Of a stretch of DNA of 64,000 bases, positions 57,094 to 64,000 are shown one piece after another. Origin of the DNA: Candidatus Caldarchaeum subterraneum. GTDB lineage: Archaea; Thermoproteota; Nitrososphaeria_A; Caldarchaeales; Caldarchaeaceae. The translations under genes were made by a program, and so were the position numbers. Within the stretch, counting starts at the first letter, position 1. The number at the start of each line of letters is the position of its first letter. Location of the stretch: contig CALHAG010000002.1 in NCBI GenBank assembly GCA_937934305.1, positions 77,263 to 141,262 of the forward strand, given 5' to 3'. The notes under the pieces are model-generated. The model was not told where the DNA came from and made no database searches. It worked only from the letters and a program-made list of their open reading frames with translations.

Positions 57094-57293
57094 AGTCTCA
57101 CCTTCAGCAGCTTCGCGGCCTCTTCCGGGCTTAGCCCAAGCTTCTTGAAGCTGTTCTGGTATCCGCATGCTGGGCAGATGACGTATATCCAATACTTTAC
57201 GCCGTTGACCTCAACCCCTCCGCTATGCGGATAGCTCTCCACGCGGCCGCCTTCGAGGCCGTCTCCACAGCTTACGCATCTAAGAGTTTTCAT
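57090..57293 (-). CDS. Small zinc-ribbon protein
   Basis: 67 residues. LRCVSCGDGLEGG and VICPACGYQNSF form the ribbon; a helical tail (SPEEAAKLLKVRL) follows. Leaderless ATG, 26-27 bases after its TATA centre. Confidence 0.68.
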   Translation of the reverse strand: MKTLRCVSCGDGLEGGRVESYPHSGGVEVNGVKYWIYVICPACGYQNSFKKLGLSPEEAAKLLKVRL

Positions 57294-57314
57294 GCTCCTA
57301 CTGTGTTCTGGGAT

Positions 57315-57350
57315 GGATTTATCCGGATTAGGCCTTATCCAGATATATCC
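57315..57350. promoter_or_regulatory. Divergent GGCC-TATA promoters
   Basis: One central AGGCCT serves both sides: minus strand GGCCTAATCC then GGATAAATCC, 26-27 bases before ATG 57293; plus strand GGCCTTATCC then AGATATATCC, which predicts a start near 57372, close to the in-frame GTG at 57375. Confidence 0.78.
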
Positions 57351-57374
57351 ATGGCCAATCTATTGGCCGGTGGA

Positions 57375-57797
57375 GTGTCTACTCTGGACGACTATGGCGA
57401 GCCTTCTGTCGATACTGGGATTACGGCCGAGTATGTGATGAGGCTTATCGAAAGTGGCCAAGGTAGACCGGTTAAGATAATGGGTAAAACGGTGGGATAC
57501 CTTTACCCTACCCGTTTCGGGAAACTCTATGTAACGAAGAGAGCTGATTCGGAGCTTTTTCTAAAGTATGACAGCTTCGGTATAAGCGACTCGGTGCTCC
57601 GCATGGTGGCTGCAAACGGCGCTGAGAAGGTGGCAATCATCCATGCCGGCGTCGATGTATATTTGAGCGATGTCCAGCAATGGTTCACCGACGCTATACG
57701 GCACTGGTGGGCTGAGGGCCACGAGCTTCAGCTACATCTTCCTAGGAGGCTGATGAAAAAGCTTCCACGGGAGCGCCAGCTCCAAGAAACATCTTAA
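57375..57797 (+). CDS. Unknown protein
   Basis: 140 residues from GTG 57375; the in-frame ATG at 57351 lies only six bases from the TATA centre and is unlikely. Not recognised. Contains KTVGYLYPTRFGKLYVTKR and HAGVDVYLSDVQQWFTDAI. Convergent with the 57.7 kb gene, overlapping by 56 bases. Confidence 0.6.
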   Translation: MSTLDDYGEPSVDTGITAEYVMRLIESGQGRPVKIMGKTVGYLYPTRFGKLYVTKRADSELFLKYDSFGISDSVLRMVAANGAEKVAIIHAGVDVYLSDVQQWFTDAIRHWWAEGHELQLHLPRRLMKKLPRERQLQETS

Positions 57798-58053
57798 TCC
57801 TGTTTATCATCTCGTCGAGGACCCTTAGCCCCTCTCTCCTCATAGAGACTTCATCTCGTGTTTTCGATTGGCTCAAGCTTTTCACGAACATGTTTCTGAG
57901 TAAGGCCTTTTCATTCTCAAGTATCTGTAGAAGTTTCTGTAACTCTGACGGGTCTCCACCGTTTCTTAGAATCGAGAGCGCGGCGTTGTAGGCTTCCGCA
58001 GCCCTCTCGGTGAAGATGAACAACACACCCCCCGCTTTCACAGGATATACCAT
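57742..58053 (-). CDS. Helical protein of unknown function
   Basis: 103 residues, mostly helical and charged (LQKLLQILENEKALLRNMF, LRVLDEMINRIKMFLG), with a short hydrophobic start. Not recognised. It lies just left of the right-hand repeat cluster. Confidence 0.55.
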   Translation of the reverse strand: MVYPVKAGGVLFIFTERAAEAYNAALSILRNGGDPSELQKLLQILENEKALLRNMFVKSLSQSKTRDEVSMRREGLRVLDEMINRIKMFLGAGAPVEAFSSAS

Positions 58054-58091
58054 AATTCCTGATGGATAAAAGATGATGAAAATCGTTCCTG

Positions 58092-58415
58092 TTGACTATA
58101 TATGGTCAAGTCCCCTCTCTAGAAAGCCGAAATTTTCAGGGATTAGGCCAGATTATCCTCTGACCGAAATTAGTCAGAGAGTATTACTCCTCTAGATACG
58201 TGAGGGCTGCTTTGACAATATATGGTCAACCCCCTGCCCATAGAAGTGCAAAATTTTGGCGATTTAGGCCGGATTATCTGGTGACCGAAAATACCCGAAA
58301 AGTATTACCGCTTTTTGACCATATATGGTCAACCTGCCTCTCTAGAAACCAAAAATTTCCGGGAATTAGGCCGGATTATCTGCTGACCGAAATTAGTCAA
58401 AAAAGCATACCTGTT
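58092..58415 (+). repeat. Three copies of the 120-base repeat with an 18-base palindrome
   Basis: Palindromes at 58092-58109, 58212-58229 and 58315-58332 (TTGACCATATATGGTCAA, the first two with one change), 120 and 103 bases apart. After each: CTCTCTAGAAA-type stretch, AAATTT, TTAGGCCGGATTATC, TGACCGAAATTAGTCA, AGTATTAC. Inverted relative to the 38.2 kb copies. The whole gap 58054-58421 is made of these units; no gene is visible in it. Confidence 0.88.
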
Positions 58416-58421
58416 ATTGCT

Positions 58422-58913
58422 TTAGGGGTTCCGAGCCATATTCTCTGGCGTTAGCAAAAGGCCTCTCATTTCCGCCATGTATTTCAGCTCGGGGCCTACC
58501 GTGAGCGGTATGTAGCATGCGTGTAAAACGTCTGATACCTTATACGACTTTGCAACGGTCGCGATGCATGTAGAATCTCTGTGGCTAACTATTGTTACTG
58601 GCTTGCTTTGGAAGTAGATGGTGTAGCCATCTTTAAGGAAGGGTGGGCGGATGTGTATATGCACGACTGTGTAGTGGTCGCTGTCGCCTATCTCATAGAA
58701 TTTGGAGTGAAAGTTTTTCATGATATAGGTTTGGGACTTGATGGTGACATCGTATATGTATATACTGGTGGGCATGTACATCTCAATGGCTGTGGCTTTT
58801 TTCTTCGGAACGTATCTAACCGCGTTAAACATCTGCTTCACCCTGTCCCAGACCAGCTCGCATCTCCTCTGCGGACTCAGTTTCCAGAAGCTCATGCTGA
58901 GCCCGTTATTCAT
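58422..58913 (-). CDS. Unknown protein
   Basis: 163 residues, not recognised. Strand-rich middle (TSIYIYDVTIKSQTYIMKNF, YTVVHIHIRPPFLKDGYTIY) and two helical ends; no membrane segment. Overlaps the upstream helical gene by four bases. Last gene of the FtsZ-like operon. Confidence 0.6.
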   Translation of the reverse strand: MNNGLSMSFWKLSPQRRCELVWDRVKQMFNAVRYVPKKKATAIEMYMPTSIYIYDVTIKSQTYIMKNFHSKFYEIGDSDHYTVVHIHIRPPFLKDGYTIYFQSKPVTIVSHRDSTCIATVAKSYKVSDVLHACYIPLTVGPELKYMAEMRGLLLTPENMARNP

Positions 58914-59152
58914 CCATCTTCACCTATTAGCCTCCTTATTCTATGGCCTATGTGCGGAGCTTGTTTATCTACTCTCTTGGCCAGCCTCTTCATTATTTTT
59001 CTCGTATGCGATTTCCCGATTATGGAGACCATGCTTCTGTAGAGGCTCACCATGTAGTCGAACTGGATGCTTGTTTGTATAAGTGCTATAGTGTCTTGGT
59101 CAAGCATCGACGCCAGCTCTTTCTCCACAAGGTTCTGTAGCCGGTTATGCAT
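58910..59152 (-). CDS. Small helical protein next to the tubulin-like gene
   Basis: 80 residues, helical and basic at the end (TRKIMKRLAKRVDKQAPHIG). Overlaps the FtsZ-like gene by eight bases. Could be a small partner of it. Confidence 0.58.
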   Translation of the reverse strand: MHNRLQNLVEKELASMLDQDTIALIQTSIQFDYMVSLYRSMVSIIGKSHTRKIMKRLAKRVDKQAPHIGHRIRRLIGEDG

Positions 59153-60155
59153 AGAGCTTCACGCCTCCAATTAGGAGGGTGACGTAGGTTTTTTCAGACT
59201 CGGGCCGTGTGGTTAGAAGCGTCTTGATTTCCGAGATTCTGGCTTGTAGAATATGGCTGAGCTGCTCCGGCAGAGCCTCTGCCGCCGCGGGCGTCAGCCC
59301 CCGCCCACCTGCCTCGATTATCGCCAAGCTGGATACTTTGCCGAACCCTTTCTGAATAGGCGCCAACGTGCTAGAGTTATGCGCCGATAGGTTGGCTATC
59401 TCGGATGGGGAGGGCAGGCTCCAGTGCATCGCGAGCACGGGCCCCGGCTTTAAAACGCGTCTGAGGTCGCTGCTGTCTATCACTGTTATCGCCCTGGCGC
59501 TGGTGAAGGCCCTCAGGGTCGCTGTAAGAGGCTTCAATATCCTCTCGTTAACAAGGTTCAGCGCTTTTATGAAATCCATGTCCAGCGAGTCCCCTATGAG
59601 GTATGAGTTGCTTGCTGGAATGGTTGGCGCATGTTTGCATGCGCGCTCCAGCGCCTTGAAGGCTCTTTTACTGGTCTCCGGCCCCTCCCATGAGAAGGGC
59701 AGCGTGCATATGCCTAGGACAGCGGCGTTTGGATAGTTTTTCGCTAGGTCGGAGAGGAGCTCGGGGCCGGCGCCTGAGCCGCACCCATACCCTGCGGTGA
59801 ATATCACAGGTATCAGGTCTATTCTCTCCATTCCCTTCTCCTCCGCCACTTTCCTAGGCATTTCGATTATCTCTCTACGTGCCGGGTGCTCTAGGTAGTC
59901 TCTTCTCCCCTTTTCAGGGTCCATGCCGCTTCCTGTTCCGTCGCCTATTAGGAAGAGGTGCCTGTCCACGTGTTTGCTCAACGCCTCTATGTCGGCTTTG
60001 CTGCTGCTGATGCATACAGGCTCGATGTTTTCAAGCCTCTGGAGGATTCTTCTCCCACCCGGCCCGACGCCTGTGACAGCCGTGGCGGCTATCCTGCTTC
60101 CACCGCTTCCCACCCCGTAGAGGACTGGAACCGCTATAACGGGCCTCGACATCAT
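59145..60155 (-). CDS. FtsZ/tubulin-superfamily GTPase (non-canonical)
   Basis: 336 residues. YGVGSGGSRIAA is the N-terminal nucleotide loop; the tubulin signature appears as AGYGCGSGAGPEL (121-133); CTLPFSWEGPE matches the FtsZ TxPFxFEG strand; and VIDSSDLRRVL stands where FtsZ has the T7 loop, with both Asp kept for GTP hydrolysis on polymer contact. The C-terminal FtsZ tail for FtsA binding is absent. It lies in an operon with membrane proteins, as in FtsZ-like families linked to membrane remodelling. Not a housekeeping FtsZ. Confidence 0.88.
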   Translation of the reverse strand: MMSRPVIAVPVLYGVGSGGSRIAATAVTGVGPGGRRILQRLENIEPVCISSSKADIEALSKHVDRHLFLIGDGTGSGMDPEKGRRDYLEHPARREIIEMPRKVAEEKGMERIDLIPVIFTAGYGCGSGAGPELLSDLAKNYPNAAVLGICTLPFSWEGPETSKRAFKALERACKHAPTIPASNSYLIGDSLDMDFIKALNLVNERILKPLTATLRAFTSARAITVIDSSDLRRVLKPGPVLAMHWSLPSPSEIANLSAHNSSTLAPIQKGFGKVSSLAIIEAGGRGLTPAAAEALPEQLSHILQARISEIKTLLTTRPESEKTYVTLLIGGVKLYA

Positions 60156-60355
60156 GCCTTGTCCACCTCAAGGATAGACAAGAGCTCATCCGCTAGCTGA
60201 GCGTAGCCGTCAGCCGCCAGCCTGTCGGCAGCTTTCTTCAAAATATATGAGATGAAGATGTCGGCGACCTGTTCCGCTGCCCCTCTAGCCTCTAGGAAGA
60301 GGGTTATTTTTTCGAGCGCTTGCTCGAATGTGTCTTCATGTTTTAGGCGAAGCAT
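60152..60355 (-). CDS. Small helical protein
   Basis: 67 residues from ATG 60355; overlaps the FtsZ-like start by four bases. Helical, Ala/Leu-rich (QVADIFISYILKKAADRLA). The frame stays open and protein-like upstream (ELTRYVIDACREIYQPLPE) but has no usual start codon, so an unusual start such as CTG is possible. Confidence 0.55.
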   Translation of the reverse strand: MLRLKHEDTFEQALEKITLFLEARGAAEQVADIFISYILKKAADRLAADGYAQLADELLSILEVDKA

Positions 60356-60419
60356 CTCGGGTAGCGGCTGATAGATTTCTCTGCAGGCGTCGATGACGTA
60401 TCTTGTCAGCTCAGGTGGG

Positions 60420-61004
60420 CTAAACGGCTTCGACCGCTTCCATCACCGCCGCAAACAGGAGAAGTAGAGCGGCTATCGGAGCGTTTTTCGACAACATCTC
60501 GTAATACTTTGTCCTGAATTCTCCGCTCTCTAGTTGCGAGGCCTTGTACAGGGTGTGGGCGGCGATGAAGACGTACATGAACTCGAATGGTATGAATAAT
60601 GCGAAGCCTCTCAGGGCTATGGCCGGGGCCAGAGGCAGCGCCAGCATGGCCATGTAGAAAGAGGATATGAACCGGAGACCTGTTCTGAACAGTTTCCAGC
60701 CCCCGTTTCCGCCGAGCATTCTCCACCGGCCTGTCATTTTATGGCTGGCATGAATGAGAACAGGTGATGCGAAAACCATCATCAGCCCGGTGGCGTTGTT
60801 GAACACGATGGCTGCGTAGGCTGACAATAATTGGTTGCCGGTGGCGGGGTAAACCACTTGGTAAACCATGATTAGCCGGCCAAGCAGCACAAGCCCCTGG
60901 GGAGAATTGTAGATTATCTTGATGAGCTCCGCCGGCCCGATGGCTGTCGCCAAAACCATCGATACCAGAGAAACAGCCGCGAAAGAGATGAGCGGGAGCC
61001 TCAT
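60420..61004 (-). CDS. SpoIIM-like membrane protein
   Basis: 194 residues, about five membrane helices. AIVFNNATGLMMVFASPVLI recalls the NN motif of SpoIIM/DUF95, and LLLLFAAVMEAVEAV its C-terminal helix with the EA pair. The match is partial. SpoIIM-type proteins take part in membrane shaping in sporulation and in some operons with GTPases or ATPases. Overlaps the 61.0 kb gene by four bases. Confidence 0.6.
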   Translation of the reverse strand: MRLPLISFAAVSLVSMVLATAIGPAELIKIIYNSPQGLVLLGRLIMVYQVVYPATGNQLLSAYAAIVFNNATGLMMVFASPVLIHASHKMTGRWRMLGGNGGWKLFRTGLRFISSFYMAMLALPLAPAIALRGFALFIPFEFMYVFIAAHTLYKASQLESGEFRTKYYEMLSKNAPIAALLLLFAAVMEAVEAV

Positions 61005-63745
61005 TCCACCACCCCCAGCGATAGGGCGAGCGCGCGGGGCACCTCCTCCGATATGGGTCTGCCGTAGAGCCTGGACATGATGACTTCTGCGACGAGCTGG
61101 GCATCGTCTTCAGACATTACTTCCAGCAGGTACTTTTTCAGAGCGTCCTCGCCTTCTGCTAGGCTCTGCGCCAGCTCCGGCAGCAGGGCCTGAGCAACCT
61201 CCAGCCCCTCCGCTTCGGCTTGAATATGCTGTCTAAGCTTTTGACGGGCTTTTTCGAGGTCGAGGGTGACTTTGACTGTTTTTAGCCTGTTTATGACCTG
61301 TTCTGGGAGGCTTTCATATATGGCGGGATGGGTTAGCAGTATTAGTTTGCTTGGCTCAACCCTGTTTACGACTCCTTTGAGGAGCCGGAGCGGCTTGTAC
61401 CCCTCCTCCACATCTAGGGTCCTCATTCTCCGCCGAGGATACCTGCCTCTCGTGAGGATTAGGAGGCATGGTCCGCCTTGGATGTATCTCGCCAAAACAT
61501 CCTCTGAAACTGTTCTCGCCGCTTTCTCGAGGTCGTAGACACGTCCTTTTCCTCTGAAGCGTGAAGCGATTATGGAGGTTGGGAGGCCGGGTGCGAGGAT
61601 GTATGAGCCGTCAAGCAGGTAGGCGGTGCCGAATATGCTCCATTTCTCGGGCAGCTCGTCCAGAGGTATAGTATCTTCTATAGATGTGGAAGCGGGTTGT
61701 TGAACCCGCTCAACCACTCTAGATTCTTTCTCCTGTTTCTCGGTTTCCGGCAGAGTGTGTATTTCCTCAGGTTGCTCAGGTTCTTGTTGTTTCTCCTCCT
61801 CCTTTGTTAGAGGTTTATTCTCTGTGGTCTGCTCGGTTACAGGGATTGTCGCCGCTGTTCTATCCATGTTTTCGACGATGCTTGACCTGTACTCTTGCAC
61901 GGCGTAGGGCAGCAGTGTTGCTAGGCTTGTTGCCAGCGCGGCCACCTCGTCACTATCTATTAGCCCTTTGTCCCTCGCTATGGTGAACGCGGCTTTGTAC
62001 GCTGCTTTCTCGACGTCTTCGCTGCCAGCTATTTGTTCTGCTGCGGCCTTGAATTCTTCAGGGTCCACGTCTAGTCCGGCCAGCTCATCCACCAGCCACT
62101 TGGGCAGCTCCCATGTGGTCTGGGAGCCTGACGAGGCTCTGACAAGTACGGGGGGCTTCTCTATACGGGGCTGTTGAGCTGGCTTAGGCTCCTCGACCAC
62201 TACACGTGGTTGAGTTTTCGCCGTCTCTATGGATACTGGTTTAGGCTTCTGCGGAGGCTTCGGCTTCTCTTCGGGTTCTTTATGTTCTTGGGTTATCTTT
62301 GGCCTGGTTTCCACATGGGTTTCCGCAGGCTCCTCCTCTCTTGTTTCCTCCTGTAGTTTGGCGCCGCATGAGACACAGTGTTTGAAGCTTTCAAAGGCCT
62401 TGGCGCCGCATTTGGGGCATTTTATCAGCTTGACCACCTGCTCCGGCTCGGCATGTTTCTCCTCTCCCTCCAGCTTGAAGCCTAGGTCGAAAATCGATAT
62501 GCCGCGTGCTTCATACACCACTGTGTCGAGTCCTATGAGGTGTCTGGGGATGGTGAATGGGTCTCCTCCACGCCGTGTAATCTCTGCTCTGGCCTTTTCT
62601 ATAGCGGGGTCCTCCAGCGCCAATTGGACGGATAATCGTATAAGGGCATCGGCTGCGGAGGAGAGGGATGCTTGTGAATGGTAGCCGGCTATGCTTGACC
62701 CTGTTGCGGCGTTGTATTCGTTGACTGTTTCATGGTACAGCCTCTCCCTCATCTTGGGGGAAATGGGGATGACTGATGCAAGCATTAGATATGCTGTGGT
62801 TAGACGGTCTATGTCTCTGCCGTGTAGGACCTCCTCAACCGGGTCCACTTCCAGCCATAGCCAGCCTCTCTTGATTATCATGCTTTTGCTGGCTTGGCTG
62901 AACGCTGCTTTGGCGACGCCCAGCCTCCTCTGGAACTCTTCCTCTCTCCTCCTCTTTTCTCTGGCTGCTGCGGCGGCTTTGTATGAGGCGTAGGCTCCTG
63001 CGGAGGCTGCGACAGCCCCTATCATAAACGGAAGGTATTGCATCAGGGAGTTGAGCATGTTTCCTAGCGGCTGTTCTCCGCCTGGTTTCTCTGTCGAGGT
63101 TTCGGGTGGTGGAGATGTCTGCGGAAGCGTGAGCACCAGTGTTAGCGAGATGTTGGACATTGGCTGCAGCGTTATGTCTGGCCGGGGTGACGCCGCTGCA
63201 TATGGGTCGCCGACCCATTCCTTGAAGCTGCAGCCCTGTCTAATCGTCGGCCTTATTCCAACCGCTTCTCCGTACCTGATGGGCCCTATGATGTATGTGT
63301 CGCCTTCTTTCTTAACCGGTTTTGTCGACTGTATGGAGTATAGGCATTCGGCTGGGCTGGCTGTTATGGAGACGTAGCTGGGAGGTGTCCGCTTTGCTTT
63401 GATGGTGAAGGATGCGGGATAGTTCAGCACCAGCGAGTATCTTGTGCCGTACACCTTCTCCAATGTGACGTCGTTGACCAGCACAGGGTCTCTGCAATCC
63501 TCGCTTATCTCGTAGGAGATTGTCACCACCTCGCCTCTCGGTATCGGCTCAGTCACCCATCTGGAGCCTGTGGATGTTAGCTTGACAGGCTGCGCCCTCG
63601 TCTCGCTGAATACGGCCACCCTTGCTACGCATTCAAACGGGTCGGCGTTCACTTCAACGGTCACGTTCTCCTCGGCCCTGGTCGCTGAAACCAAGGCCGT
63701 TGCCAGCAGCAAAACCACGAGGAAGAGGCTACTCTTCTTCAACAA
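61001..63745 (-). CDS. Large membrane protein with outer beta domain and inner zinc ribbon
   Basis: 914 residues. Signal peptide (LFLVVLLLATALVSATRA); outer part of about 200 residues in two or three beta modules (FKEWVGDPY resembles the 47.8 kb repeats); membrane helix near 238-258 (LPFMIGAVAASAGAYASYKA); then an inner helical part, a zinc ribbon (KCPKCGAKA...CVSCGAKLQ, about 450-470), a Pro/Glu/Lys linker, and a C-terminal alpha/beta domain (WSIFGTAYLLDGSYILAPGL; KLILLTHPAIYESLP) with a helical end. Could link outside ligands to the FtsZ-like polymer. Function unknown. Confidence 0.72.
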   Translation of the reverse strand: MLKKSSLFLVVLLLATALVSATRAEENVTVEVNADPFECVARVAVFSETRAQPVKLTSTGSRWVTEPIPRGEVVTISYEISEDCRDPVLVNDVTLEKVYGTRYSLVLNYPASFTIKAKRTPPSYVSITASPAECLYSIQSTKPVKKEGDTYIIGPIRYGEAVGIRPTIRQGCSFKEWVGDPYAAASPRPDITLQPMSNISLTLVLTLPQTSPPPETSTEKPGGEQPLGNMLNSLMQYLPFMIGAVAASAGAYASYKAAAAAREKRRREEEFQRRLGVAKAAFSQASKSMIIKRGWLWLEVDPVEEVLHGRDIDRLTTAYLMLASVIPISPKMRERLYHETVNEYNAATGSSIAGYHSQASLSSAADALIRLSVQLALEDPAIEKARAEITRRGGDPFTIPRHLIGLDTVVYEARGISIFDLGFKLEGEEKHAEPEQVVKLIKCPKCGAKAFESFKHCVSCGAKLQEETREEEPAETHVETRPKITQEHKEPEEKPKPPQKPKPVSIETAKTQPRVVVEEPKPAQQPRIEKPPVLVRASSGSQTTWELPKWLVDELAGLDVDPEEFKAAAEQIAGSEDVEKAAYKAAFTIARDKGLIDSDEVAALATSLATLLPYAVQEYRSSIVENMDRTAATIPVTEQTTENKPLTKEEEKQQEPEQPEEIHTLPETEKQEKESRVVERVQQPASTSIEDTIPLDELPEKWSIFGTAYLLDGSYILAPGLPTSIIASRFRGKGRVYDLEKAARTVSEDVLARYIQGGPCLLILTRGRYPRRRMRTLDVEEGYKPLRLLKGVVNRVEPSKLILLTHPAIYESLPEQVINRLKTVKVTLDLEKARQKLRQHIQAEAEGLEVAQALLPELAQSLAEGEDALKKYLLEVMSEDDAQLVAEVIMSRLYGRPISEEVPRALALSLGVVE

Positions 63746-64000
63746 CCATCCCCAGCCTCTTCAATCTGTTGTAGAGGCGGCTCCAGTTCTTCACCGGGTC
63801 CTCGCCCGGGTTGACCTGCCTCATCAGGGCTATGTAAGCTGTCTTGAGCTGCTCGATGGACTGTATCTGCGTGATAAGCTCCATCTCGGCTGACGTGAAC
63901 GTGTTTTGAACCTCTATGATGAAGAGCTGTCTCAGGGCCTTCGCCGCGTCGTCCAGCTCCTCTTTCTCTGCGAGGCTTCTCAGGTATGCGGTGGCTTTTA
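63729..64000 (-). CDS. C-terminal part of a helical protein (partial)
   Basis: At least 89 residues, open to the window edge, stop TAG at 63729-63731. Helical and charged (YLRSLAEKEELDDAAKALRQ; KNWSRLYNRLKRLG). Overlaps the start of the 914-residue protein by 17 bases, so the operon continues to the right. Not recognised. Confidence 0.6.
   Translation of the reverse strand, partial: KATAYLRSLAEKEELDDAAKALRQLFIIEVQNTFTSAEMELITQIQSIEQLKTAYIALMRQVNPGEDPVKNWSRLYNRLKRLGMVVEEE

Noticed and set aside
38147-58415. CRISPR arrays
   Set aside because: The 120-base repeats are few, have conserved sequence over the whole unit and no variable spacers of constant length; there are no cas genes.
59145-60155. 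Housekeeping cell-division FtsZ
   Set aside because: The GTPase signature is altered (GYGCGSG), the C-terminal peptide is missing, the T7 loop differs, and the neighbours are membrane and unknown genes rather than division or translation genes.

Overview
The window is archaeal. It carries an S10-type ribosomal cluster with archaeal L3, L4, L23, L2 and S19; the archaeal block RNA polymerase D - L18e - L13 - S9 - RNA polymerase N - enolase - S2; a DNA primase large subunit; a B-family DNA polymerase; and many leaderless genes whose TATA box lies about 26 bases before the start codon. I read it as a thermophilic member of the TACK lineages, compatible with Caldarchaeales (Aigarchaeota) or a relative, but I cannot fix the genus.

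Bases 1-19.2 kb look like ordinary chromosome. On the minus strand are the ribosomal genes. On the plus strand follow an asparagine-synthase-like protein, an HD phosphohydrolase, PriL and an MFS transporter. Next come a small toxin-antitoxin-like pair beside superoxide dismutase (with a decayed copy of the sod 3' end), a second MFS gene, endonuclease III, a peroxiredoxin, an IscA-like protein, the rpoD-to-S2 operon, and a DNA polymerase B whose catalytic motifs are degenerate.

Bases 19.4 to about 58 kb behave like one large accessory unit (integrated replicon, virus or plasmid). At least 18 genes between 20.3 and 57.4 kb share one promoter design that I do not see in the first 19 kb: a GGCC box directly upstream of the TATA box. 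The unit carries its own DNA-metabolism kit: PCNA-like clamp, XPB-like helicase, SPL-type radical SAM protein, DprA-like protein, class II ribonucleotide reductase, SWIM plus Hef-like helicase, Hjc resolvase and HerA-NurA. It also has a tRNA-Ala with an apparent intron in the T arm, many zinc-ribbon mini-proteins and many unrecognised small proteins. Two clusters of about 120-base repeats, each centred on an 18-base palindrome, lie in opposite orientation at 38.2 and 58.2 kb. I see no integrase or capsid gene, and the right border lies outside the window.

From 43.5 kb to the end, envelope genes dominate: a 933-residue membrane protein, an HtpX-like protease, surface proteins with a membrane anchor and zinc ribbon, a signal peptidase with small secreted substrates that resembles a SipW-TasA arrangement, a membrane-bound J-domain protein, and a final operon with an FtsZ/tubulin-like GTPase, a SpoIIM-like membrane protein and a 914-residue membrane protein. 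That last operon looks like a membrane-remodelling system.
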